Below are positions 16,316-23,608 of a stretch of 64,000 nucleotides of DNA, in pieces. The notes below the pieces were generated by a model. It had not been told where the DNA came from. It worked only from the letters and a program-made list of their open reading frames with translations, and did no database searches. The DNA lies in NCBI GenBank assembly GCA_021604865.1, contig BQJU01000037.1, positions 1 through 64,000 of the forward strand. The letters are read 5' to 3'. The DNA is from Saprospiraceae bacterium. Lineage in GTDB: Bacteria; Bacteroidota; Bacteroidia; Chitinophagales; Saprospiraceae. The position numbers were made by a program, and so were the translations under genes. How positions within the stretch are numbered: the stretch's first letter is position 1; every line of letters begins with the position of its first letter.

Positions 16316-17650
16316 ATGTCGACCATTCTCCTAATCCTCCTATGTATTGTCTTCATCATCTTGTCTACCACCAGATTGAAGCTGCACCCCTTTCTGGCCC
16401 TATTGATTGCCTCCTTTTTTTTTGGCGTATGCTCGGGAATGCCTTTAGAAGAAATCATTACGATCATTAATCATGGCTTCGGCACCACAATTGGCAATAT
16501 TGGCATTATCATTATTGCTGGATTGATCATTGGCACTTTTCTTGAAAAATCTGGTGGCGCCTATGCGCTGGCTAATTTCACCTTAAAGCTGATCGGCCCC
16601 AAACAGGTACATGCCGCAATGGCCTTTATCGGATATATTGTGTCCATTCCCGTATTTGCCGATAGCGGTTTTATTATCCTGTCTCCATTAAACAAAGCCA
16701 TCTCCAAGAAGGCCGGATTGTCCCTTGCCGGTACGGCCATTGCTCTAGCGATAGGGTTAATGGCTACGCACACTATGGTCCCTCCTACTCCGGGGCCTAT
16801 TGCTGCTGCTGGCATTGTGGAGGCCGATCTTGGGAAGGTGATTTTAATTGGACTCATTGTTAGTTTGTGTTCAATGATAGTAGGTATCTTTTTTGCCAAA
16901 AAGGTGGGCGATCGCGTTTATATTGATCCCGCTCCGGAGATGGATGAGGCGCAAATAGAACAAAAAATTGCTGAAGCACCATCCGCTCTGAAGTCCTTTC
17001 TTCCTATCATCGTGCCTATCTTTTTAATCGTACTAAGGTCCTTTGCTGAATATCCCACAGCACCCTTTGGTGATGGATCCCTCAAGACCTTCCTAAGTTT
17101 TATTGGCAATCCCGTAGCTGCGCTTTTTATTGGGATCATCATCGCTCTTTTTCTACCCAAAAAGTTCGACAAAGCTATGCTGAGTACATCCGGTTGGGTA
17201 GGCGAAGCACTGAAGAGTGCCGCTATTATTATTTTGATCACCGGAGCAGGCGGAGCTTTTGGAAAAGTCTTACAAAATTCCGATATAGCACTCATTATAG
17301 AAGAGGCTGGCATCGGTTCAGGTCTTGGTATCTGGTTGCCATTTCTTATTGCAGCAGCAATTAAATCGGCGCAGGGGTCATCAACGGTAGCCATTATCAC
17401 CACAGCATCGATTTTGGCGCCCCTATTACCGGCAATGGGTTTGGATAGTGATACTTCCAGAGCAGTTGTTGTGATCGCTATTGGGGCAGGATCAGCCGTT
17501 GTTTCTCATGCCAATGACAGTTTTTTCTGGGTGGTTACCCAATTGAGTCACATGGATGTCAATCAAGGATACAGGCTTCACTCTCTTGGCACAGGCATAC
17601 TGGGATTTTCAGCAATGATCTTTTTGACACTTTTAACTTTTTTCCTTTAA
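16316..17650 (+). CDS. GntP family permease (gluconate/sugar-acid:H+ symporter)
   Basis: The 444-residue polytopic membrane protein has about 12 hydrophobic segments; ATG 16316 is preferred over a TTG at 16304. Motifs of the GntP family include HGFGTTIGNIGIIIIAGLII, the FADSGFIILSPLNKAISKKA region and GLMATHTMVPPTPGP. SAVVSHANDSFFWVV near the C-terminus is also typical. It should import a hexonate or related aldonate. It is the first gene of a three-gene unit with an FAH-type enzyme (16 bp downstream) and an aldehyde dehydrogenase, which points to a pentonate or a similar sugar acid as substrate. A perfect 27-bp inverted repeat sits directly upstream. Confidence 0.9.
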   Translation: MSTILLILLCIVFIILSTTRLKLHPFLALLIASFFFGVCSGMPLEEIITIINHGFGTTIGNIGIIIIAGLIIGTFLEKSGGAYALANFTLKLIGPKQVHAAMAFIGYIVSIPVFADSGFIILSPLNKAISKKAGLSLAGTAIALAIGLMATHTMVPPTPGPIAAAGIVEADLGKVILIGLIVSLCSMIVGIFFAKKVGDRVYIDPAPEMDEAQIEQKIAEAPSALKSFLPIIVPIFLIVLRSFAEYPTAPFGDGSLKTFLSFIGNPVAALFIGIIIALFLPKKFDKAMLSTSGWVGEALKSAAIIILITGAGGAFGKVLQNSDIALIIEEAGIGSGLGIWLPFLIAAAIKSAQGSSTVAIITTASILAPLLPAMGLDSDTSRAVVVIAIGAGSAVVSHANDSFFWVVTQLSHMDVNQGYRLHSLGTGILGFSAMIFLTLLTFFL

Positions 17651-17666
17651 AACACCTTCATTTATC

Positions 17667-18500
17667 ATGAAACTCTACCATACAACAAAGGGCATTCTAA
17701 TCGAACAGGATAATAAATATTACCTCATAGAAAACAATTGGGATGCTTTCATCAATAATGACAATCTATATCCGGATGTTCTGGCCTTGACCTCAAAAAG
17801 CAGCCCCTTCAAAGGTGGGGAGGAATTGATCAAAAATCATTTGTTGCCGCCTGTTGAAAGTCAGGAAATTTGGGCTTCAGGGGTAACCTATTTTAGTAGC
17901 AGGGAAGCCAGGATGGAGGAGTCAAAAGATGCCGGAGGGGGAGATTTTTACGATCGGGTGTATCATGCAGATCGTCCGGAAGTATTTTTCAAAAGCCCCG
18001 CCTACCGGGCAGTAGGCCACAGGCAACATGTTCGGATTCGCCGGGATTCCAAATGGAATGTCCCCGAACCTGAACTGACGCTGGTCATTACCTCTAGTGG
18101 GAAAATAATCGGTTATACCATCGGCAATGATATGAGCTCCAGAGATATTGAAGGCGAAAACCCGCTGTATTTGCCTCAGGCAAAAAGTTATGACGGTGCT
18201 GCCGCCATCGGCCCTTGTGTATTTATCACTCAAACCCCTTTACCAAAGGATACAAACATCCAATTGGAAATATTTCGTGGGGGCTCCTCCGTTTTTGTCG
18301 GAAAAACCGATATTGGCCAGATTAAACGGGAGTTTACCGATTTGGTGGAATATTTATATCGGGAAACAACATTTAAATTCGGGTGTTTACTTATGACCGG
18401 CACCGGTATTGTGCCTCCGGATTCATTTACCCTGGACCACGGTGATGAAATAAGTATTACCATTGATCATATTGGTATTTTAAAAAATATTGTAGCATAA
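17667..18500 (+). CDS. Fumarylacetoacetate hydrolase family protein, probable 2-keto-3-deoxy sugar-acid dehydratase
   Basis: The 277-residue protein has a short N-terminal domain and a C-terminal FAH domain with the characteristic motifs IWASGVTYFSSREARMEE, PEPELTLVITSSGKIIGYTI, GNDMSSRDIEGENPLYLPQA and GTGIVPPDSFTLDHGDEI. The Glu pair in PEPELTL and the downstream acidic residues are expected metal ligands. FAH-family members include 2-keto-3-deoxy-D-arabinonate dehydratase, which yields 2-oxoglutarate semialdehyde. The next gene encodes the enzyme class that oxidises this product, so the dehydratase role is a strong contextual inference. A hydrolase of acylpyruvates is the alternative. Confidence 0.8.
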   Translation: MKLYHTTKGILIEQDNKYYLIENNWDAFINNDNLYPDVLALTSKSSPFKGGEELIKNHLLPPVESQEIWASGVTYFSSREARMEESKDAGGGDFYDRVYHADRPEVFFKSPAYRAVGHRQHVRIRRDSKWNVPEPELTLVITSSGKIIGYTIGNDMSSRDIEGENPLYLPQAKSYDGAAAIGPCVFITQTPLPKDTNIQLEIFRGGSSVFVGKTDIGQIKREFTDLVEYLYRETTFKFGCLLMTGTGIVPPDSFTLDHGDEISITIDHIGILKNIVA

Positions 18501-18537
18501 AAGCAAGCGCTAACTGCGCTCTAAAATTTATTCAGAA

Positions 18538-20118
18538 ATGGCATTAACCGGACTCAATTTAATTGGAAATATATCCTCAGGAAAAGGAACAACAACCTTC
18601 TTTGCTGCCAATCCTTCTACCAGCAAAAATCTGGACACGACCTTTATAGAAGCGACCAACGAGGAGGTGAATATGGCTGTAGAAAAAGCGGAATCAGCCT
18701 TTAGTAGCTATTCTTCAAAGACAAGCGAAGAAAGAGCCCGGTTTCTTGAAACGATTGCGGATGAAATTCTGGCATTGGGCGATGAGCTGATCAGTCGATG
18801 TATGGCAGAAACAGCCCTTCCGGAAGGTCGACTAATTGGAGAACGAGGCCGCACGATGAACCAGCTTAAACTATTTGCGAAAGTCGTACGTGATGGTTCA
18901 TGGGCGGACCTAAGAATAGATACGGCACTACCTGACCGGAAACCCTTGCCACGGTCCGATATCCGGCAGATGCAGCTTCCTTTGGGCCCGGTTGGTATAT
19001 TTGGGGCGAGTAATTTCCCTCTAGCCTTTTCTGTTGCCGGAGGAGATACCGCCTCTGCATTGGCAGCAGGCTGTCCGGTGGTGGTAAAGGCACATCCTTT
19101 ACATCCCGGCACTTCCGAATTGGTGGGTATGGCAATCCTAAACGCCGCCAGAAAAACCCAAATGCCCGATGGCGTTTTTTCTTTGATTCAGGGGCCATCG
19201 GTAGAGGTCGGCATGGCTATCGTTTTACACCCCAAGATCACGGCCATTGGCTTTACCGGCTCCTTTAGAGGTGGCAAAGCCATCTTTGATGCGGCCAACA
19301 AACGATCAACACCCATTCCCGTCTTTGCAGAGATGGGAAGCTCCAATCCTGTGTTTATTTTACCCGGCATCCTAAAAAAGGAGAAGTCAAACATCGCGAA
19401 AGGACTGGCAGGATCACTTACCTTGGGCGTAGGTCAATTTTGTACAAATCCCGGCCTTTTGATTATGGATCAATCCGATGATGCGAACGACTTCCTTAAG
19501 GAACTTGGCGAGCAAATTAAGTCAAGCACTCCCGGTACCATGCTCAGCGCAGGTATCAAAAACAACTATACTGCTGGGGTGAATAAACTGACCGAAGCAC
19601 AAGGAGTAAGCCTGGTGGCATCCAGTTCTGAAACAGAAACGGGCAATCATGCGCAATCCAATGTTTTCACAACCGGTGTTCATACCTTTATGCAAGACCA
19701 CTCACTGGAAGAAGAAGTATTTGGGCCTACCCTCCTAAATGTATCCACCGGTAACAAAGCGGAGATGATAAAATTGGCAGAATCATTAGAAGGTCACCTA
19801 ACAGCAACCATCCATGGTACAGCAGCGGAACTTCAGGAATACAGTGATCTGATAAAAGTATTGGAACGAAAAGTAGGTAGAATCATCTTTAACGGATTTC
19901 CCACAGGCGTTGAGGTTTGTGATGCAATGGTACATGGCGGCCCCTATCCGGCAACGACAGCGCCCCAGACGACTTCGGTAGGAACCGCAGCGATCAAACG
20001 TTTTGCCAGACCAGTGTGTTATCAGGATTTTCCTCAGTCGGCATTGCCGGTTGCCTTAAGGGATGAAAATCCACTGAAATTATGGCGGTTGGTGAATGGG
20101 GAATGGAGGAGAGAGTGA
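18538..20118 (+). CDS. Aldehyde dehydrogenase (NADP+), 2,5-dioxovalerate (ketoglutarate semialdehyde) dehydrogenase type
   Basis: The 526-residue protein has all ALDH landmarks: VGIFGASNFPLAFSVAGGDT, the Rossmann loop IGFTGSFRGG, the catalytic Glu in FAEMGSSNP near 265 and the catalytic Cys302 in VGQFCTNPG. EEVFGPTLLNV and the C-terminal RIIFNGFPTGVEVCDAMVHG, where the canonical PTG segment is retained, match the ketoglutarate semialdehyde dehydrogenase group. It should convert 2-oxoglutarate semialdehyde to 2-oxoglutarate. It lies 37 bp after the FAH gene. Together with the permease this makes a non-phosphorylative sugar-acid route, but the upstream aldonate dehydratase is not in the window. 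Confidence 0.87.
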   Translation: MALTGLNLIGNISSGKGTTTFFAANPSTSKNLDTTFIEATNEEVNMAVEKAESAFSSYSSKTSEERARFLETIADEILALGDELISRCMAETALPEGRLIGERGRTMNQLKLFAKVVRDGSWADLRIDTALPDRKPLPRSDIRQMQLPLGPVGIFGASNFPLAFSVAGGDTASALAAGCPVVVKAHPLHPGTSELVGMAILNAARKTQMPDGVFSLIQGPSVEVGMAIVLHPKITAIGFTGSFRGGKAIFDAANKRSTPIPVFAEMGSSNPVFILPGILKKEKSNIAKGLAGSLTLGVGQFCTNPGLLIMDQSDDANDFLKELGEQIKSSTPGTMLSAGIKNNYTAGVNKLTEAQGVSLVASSSETETGNHAQSNVFTTGVHTFMQDHSLEEEVFGPTLLNVSTGNKAEMIKLAESLEGHLTATIHGTAAELQEYSDLIKVLERKVGRIIFNGFPTGVEVCDAMVHGGPYPATTAPQTTSVGTAAIKRFARPVCYQDFPQSALPVALRDENPLKLWRLVNGEWRRE

Positions 20119-20129
20119 GAGGGTGTTTT

Positions 20130-20438
20130 TCACTTTATTATCAATTTCGCGCGAAGCAAATATCCATCGGCAGTTAGATAGAGCCAGCCATTTTTTTCAT
20201 CCAATTCGCAATTGGCGATTAATTCGCCTACTTTCAATTTGCCAATTAGGTTGAAGGCTTTATTAAAAATCCAGGATTTCTACGCTTACATTTCCCAAGC
20301 GGGCAGCTCATGCTTTTGCATTTCAGTCGTTTCAGGTTGATCGCTATCCACTTGCTTGGCATTGTTATCACAAGAAGCAGTTATCATTGCCATTAGTAGT
20401 AAAAGGTAAAATAGGACTGGTTTTAGGTGGTACCTCAT
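20130..20438 (-). pseudogene. Small lipoprotein gene interrupted by two in-frame stops
   Basis: From ATG 20438 the frame encodes a lipoprotein signal (MRYHLKPVLFYLLLLMAMI, lipobox ITASC) and a polar stretch, then stops at TAA 20286-20288 after 50 residues. Two codons later comes TAG. Without a frame change the same frame then continues to 20130 as plausible protein (WIFNKAFNLIGKLKVGEL, ANCELDEKNGWLYLTADGYL). This looks like one roughly 100-residue lipoprotein broken by nonsense changes. A functional 50-residue lipoprotein is the alternative. No family is recognised. Confidence 0.5.
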
Positions 20439-20572
20439 TGCTTAAGTTTTGGAATTAAAGATATCGATTTTTTTGGCTCAAAAGGCAACGTCATGTATCA
20501 TTTTGTTGTTAGCTATATATCGAAGTTGTTTAAGCAACTTCATTCCTTTTCATTCATGCAAAATATTCAGTT

Positions 20573-20761
20573 ATGAAGTACCGGACACTTGGTAAAACTG
20601 GAGAGAAATTGTCCGCCATTGGACTAGGGTGCATGGGCATGAGTTTTGCCTATGGCCAGCGCAATGACCCAGAATCCAGTGAAATCACGCTTCTTTCTGA
20701 TCAAATCCCGGCAGCGGGGGAAAGGTATACTGCGGGAGCTATGAAAATGGTCAAGAAATAA
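20573..20761 (+). pseudogene. Aldo/keto reductase remnant with internal in-frame deletion
   Basis: Residues 1-36 match the N-terminus of an aldo/keto reductase (MKYRTLGKTGEKLSAIGLGC, MGMSFAYG), and residues 43-62 match the extreme C-terminus of the same family (QIPAAGERYTAGAMKMVKK). A normal enzyme has about 325 residues, so about 265 are missing, including the catalytic Asp, Tyr, Lys and His. The frame is intact and its stop TAA overlaps the ATG of the next gene by one base (TAATG), so it may survive as a translated leader coupling the downstream reductase. Confidence 0.7.
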
Positions 20762-21648
20762 TGCTCAAGAAAAATGTGGGCATTTTAGGTATTGGAGCCA
20801 TTGGGTCGGTAATATCCATTCTGTTAAAGGATAACAAAAACCTTGAGCTTGGTTATTTTAACCGATCTGTACGCAAAGTTGTCAAAATAAAAAGGGCCGA
20901 TGTTGCAATTGATATGCCCATAAGATGCCACACTTCTGTGGAGTTGGACAACCCTTTGGATTGGTTGATAATCTGCCTAAAAGAATACCATTTTACCAAG
21001 GCAAAAACGTGGTTAAAAAAACTCATCGATCCTTCTACCAAAGTGGCCGTTATCCGTAATGGTTTACAGCTAAAAGAACCAATTTTGCCCTTTACTACCG
21101 CTGGGCAGATCCTGGAATGTATGATCGACTGTCCTACACAGCCCGGTAAAGATGGATATTACCAACAATTTTATCCCCCCACTATCACGGTTACAAAAGG
21201 GGACTTGGCCACCTCATTTTTGGAATTATTTCACAACCTTGAGGTGACCTTTAAGTTTGCCACTGATTTCAATACCGAAAATTGGAAAAAAGTATGTGAA
21301 AGTTCTGCACTGGGGGCTATACTTTGTTTGACTGGAGAAACCTGCTGGATTTTTAAAGATGAAAAGGTCAAAAAGCTGTATCAAACCATACTGGAAGAGG
21401 CGGTGGCGGTGGCCAAAGCCGATGGTGCCAATATTGAGCCTTCTTTTGTAGCCGATATGCTGGTCAAATTAATGACGTATGCACCAACTAAAGGTAGCTC
21501 TATGCTGACCGATAAAAAGAATGGCCATCCCATTGAGTTAGGCGCAAAAAATGGGGTGATTTCAAAGATTGCATTAGATTATGGGATAGCCACTCCGGTT
21601 AATGATTTGATTTGTGTGTTGCTGAGCAAAACGAATTCCTTTAGCTGA
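20761..21648 (+). CDS. 2-dehydropantoate 2-reductase-like protein (ApbA/PanE family)
   Basis: The 295-residue protein starts with the NADP-binding GILGIGAIGSVISILL motif (GxGxxG) and has the family architecture: an N-terminal Rossmann domain, VAVIRNGLQ in the position of the usual QNG, and a C-terminal helical domain (WKKVCESSALGAILCLTGET, SSMLTDKKNGHPIELGAKNG). The last motif corresponds to the conserved S-M-x-D-x-x-x-G-x-x-x-E region that binds substrate. It is divergent from bona fide PanE in places, so another 2-oxoacid could be its substrate. It is translationally coupled to the aldo/keto reductase remnant. Confidence 0.75.
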   Translation: MLKKNVGILGIGAIGSVISILLKDNKNLELGYFNRSVRKVVKIKRADVAIDMPIRCHTSVELDNPLDWLIICLKEYHFTKAKTWLKKLIDPSTKVAVIRNGLQLKEPILPFTTAGQILECMIDCPTQPGKDGYYQQFYPPTITVTKGDLATSFLELFHNLEVTFKFATDFNTENWKKVCESSALGAILCLTGETCWIFKDEKVKKLYQTILEEAVAVAKADGANIEPSFVADMLVKLMTYAPTKGSSMLTDKKNGHPIELGAKNGVISKIALDYGIATPVNDLICVLLSKTNSFS

Positions 21649-21776
21649 TCTTTGGCATCGGATAGAATTCAATGCTGAGAACCAATTTATACAAAAAGAT
21701 GCGAGGTCTCAAAAGAATGGGAAATTGCTACTTGGGAAAAAAGAATGTACCCTCCCAGTCCCTCCACATTCACCAA

Positions 21777-22685
21777 CTAGCAACAACCAGTATCTGTCGT
21801 GCCGCAACATGCAGATTCAGCCTTTTCATTTTTGGTTTCACTGCCACAGCAAGCGCTTTCGGTAGCCTCGCAGCAAGCACCAGCGTCTAGTTTATCGGCA
21901 TAAACAGTAATGCTGTATATCCCCGAATCCGATGCTTTGAAAGCGGCCAAATCCTGATCATTGATGTATTTTAATAATAAATCATCGGGTAGGGTGATAA
22001 GGCGTTCCTTTTTGATCTGTATATTTTTAAAACCCGCGGCTTTAATGATGCCCAGATATTTACCTTTTTCGCTGGCTCCGGCTACACAACCAGCATACAT
22101 CTCAGCAGCTTCCAAAATATCGGGTGGTAAGGCACCCTGATAAACGATATCGGAAATGCTAAAATGGCCGCCTGTTTTTAATATTCTGAAAACTTCCTGG
22201 AAAGCGCTTTCCTTGTTTGGAACGAGATTCATCACACAATTGCTGATGACTACATCGGCAGTCTCGGTTGAAATGGGCGACATATTTTCGATATCACCAA
22301 GTAGAAATTCGACATTTTTAAAACCCAGCTTTTGGTTGTTTTGTAGTGCTCGGACGACCATTTCGGGTGTCATGTCGATACCGATTACGCGTCCTTTTTC
22401 TCCAACAATTTGGCGAGCAACAAAAACATCATTGCCGGCTCCAGCACCAAGGTCAACGACGGTATCTCCTTCCTGAATATTGGCGACTTCGGTTGGCAAT
22501 CCACATCCAAGAGCCAAGTCTGCCTCCTCTTGGTATCCTTCCACTTGGTGATAGGCTACATTCATATTGGAAAAGCCATCAGTGGAACAGCAGGCAGTAT
22601 CACCACAACAACCCGATGTTTGGTCGTTCTTTGCAATAGCACCGTAGGATTCTTTAATTGCTGATTTTAAGATTTGTACTTCCAT
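21777..22685 (-). CDS. arsM: Arsenite S-adenosylmethionine methyltransferase
   Basis: The start ATG 22685 (MEVQILKSAIKESYG) is preferred over one seven codons upstream. The 302-residue protein has the ArsM pattern: VVDLGAGAGNDVFVA (SAM motif I), VISNCVMNLVPNKE and MYAGCVAGA with the conserved arsenic-binding cysteines, and SISDIVYQGALP. Two Cys-rich ends are notable: SGCCGDTACC near the N-terminus and several CC motifs in the last 35 residues, which could bind thiophilic metals. It should methylate As(III) in the cytosol. It lies 58 bp downstream of the sigZ-like gene on the same strand, and both genes share an upstream box. Confidence 0.92.
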   Translation of the reverse strand: MEVQILKSAIKESYGAIAKNDQTSGCCGDTACCSTDGFSNMNVAYHQVEGYQEEADLALGCGLPTEVANIQEGDTVVDLGAGAGNDVFVARQIVGEKGRVIGIDMTPEMVVRALQNNQKLGFKNVEFLLGDIENMSPISTETADVVISNCVMNLVPNKESAFQEVFRILKTGGHFSISDIVYQGALPPDILEAAEMYAGCVAGASEKGKYLGIIKAAGFKNIQIKKERLITLPDDLLLKYINDQDLAAFKASDSGIYSITVYADKLDAGACCEATESACCGSETKNEKAESACCGTTDTGCC

Positions 22686-22710
22686 GTCTTTTACTTTTTG
22701 GTTCAACTAT

Positions 22711-22738
22711 AACACGTAGCTGTAAAGAAAAAGACGCA
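22711..22738 (-). promoter_or_regulatory. Candidate SigZ-dependent promoter in front of arsM
   Basis: On the minus strand TGCGTC (22733-22738) is followed after exactly 16 nt by CGTGTT (22711-22716). The same TGCGTC-N16-CGT arrangement occurs before the sigma factor gene. The CGT core of the downstream half resembles ECF-type -10 elements. The start codon is 26 nt further downstream. Confidence 0.5.
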
Positions 22739-22743
22739 TATTT

Positions 22744-23289
22744 TTATGAACAACTTTCTTTTTCTCGCACTCTGAGGTTGCCGTACACATCTGCTTCATA
22801 GGCACAACATTCAATAATGAGTTCCCTCAATTTTATTCTGCCACGTTGCACTCTGGATTTTGCGCCGGAAAGAGAGATATTGAGCTTTTCAGCAATATCT
22901 TTTAAGGACATGCCCTGAAATTCAAACATAATTAAACTATCCCGGTATTTTTCAGGCAATTTATCAATAAAAGGTTTTAGGCAACAGGCGGCGATAGCTT
23001 CATTCAGGGATTGTTCATCCTCCAGGCTTAATGGTTCCGGTATTCCATCCAGGTCTTCATAAGCTTCTCGTTTTTTTCGGAAATGATCACTAATCGCATT
23101 CCTGACGATACCATATAGATAATTGCGCATATTTTTGGCCTGGCTAACTTTATCCTGATGGTGAATAATTTTGATAAAAACCTCTTGCAGGAGATCATCA
23201 CTATCCGCCTGATTGCAAACCTTGTTTACAATAAAACCTTTCAGTTCTTTATGAAACTCAAGCCAAATATTCGATACGTCTTTAGTCAT
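22744..23289 (-). CDS. sigZ: SigZ-type ECF RNA polymerase sigma factor
   Basis: The 181-residue protein has sigma region 2 (ADSDDLLQEVFIKIIHHQDK, MRNYLYGIVRNAISDHFRKK) and region 4 (GMSLKDIAEKLNISLSGAKS, RVQRGRIKLREL). It belongs to the SigZ-like group that I associate with arsM in Bacteroidota. Two CC motifs (AIAACCLKPF between the sigma regions and IIECCAYEADVYG after region 4) and a terminal Cys could respond directly to arsenite, since no anti-sigma gene is adjacent. It is upstream of arsM. The same box precedes both genes, suggesting autoregulation. Confidence 0.85.
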   Translation of the reverse strand: MTKDVSNIWLEFHKELKGFIVNKVCNQADSDDLLQEVFIKIIHHQDKVSQAKNMRNYLYGIVRNAISDHFRKKREAYEDLDGIPEPLSLEDEQSLNEAIAACCLKPFIDKLPEKYRDSLIMFEFQGMSLKDIAEKLNISLSGAKSRVQRGRIKLRELIIECCAYEADVYGNLRVREKESCS

Positions 23290-23321
23290 AGCTATTTGAT
23301 GTTTGGAGTTCTTTCTAAAGA

Positions 23322-23349
23322 TAGACGTCTTTTATTAAAAAAAGACGCA
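23322..23349 (-). promoter_or_regulatory. Candidate autoregulatory promoter of the sigZ-like gene
   Basis: On the minus strand TGCGTC (23344-23349) and CGTCTA (23322-23327) are separated by exactly 16 nt, matching the box before arsM (shared 11-mer TGCGTCTTTTT). The start codon at 23289 is 33 nt downstream of the inner half, a similar distance in both cases. Confidence 0.5.
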
Positions 23350-23568
23350 AAATTGAAGTTTTGTGGTTCTTTGACAAATCTTGTGATTTGGAGTCAATTT
23401 TCGTTTCATCATCCAATGATTCAAATAAATGGATCGTAGAGATCCAATTTACCTCCATTAGCTTTGAACTTCCAATACCTTTGTGTGCAATGACCAATCC
23501 CTTTTGGCTATTGGCTTATCAGGCACCAAATTCAAGCATCAAATCATCACATTTTCAGTAATTTAGCT

Positions 23569-23576
23569 TACCTTTG
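23569..23576 (+). promoter_or_regulatory. Candidate -7 element (TACCTTTG) of the ABC-F gene
   Basis: TACCTTTG fits the Bacteroidota TAnnTTTG consensus and lies 33 nt before the ABC-F start codon at 23609. No -33 TTTG is seen at the ideal spacing. No gene is seen in the 320-bp gap between the sigZ-like gene and this one. Confidence 0.45.
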
Positions 23577-23608
23577 CGCTTCTTTTCGGAAAATGTAAAT
23601 ATCAAGTC

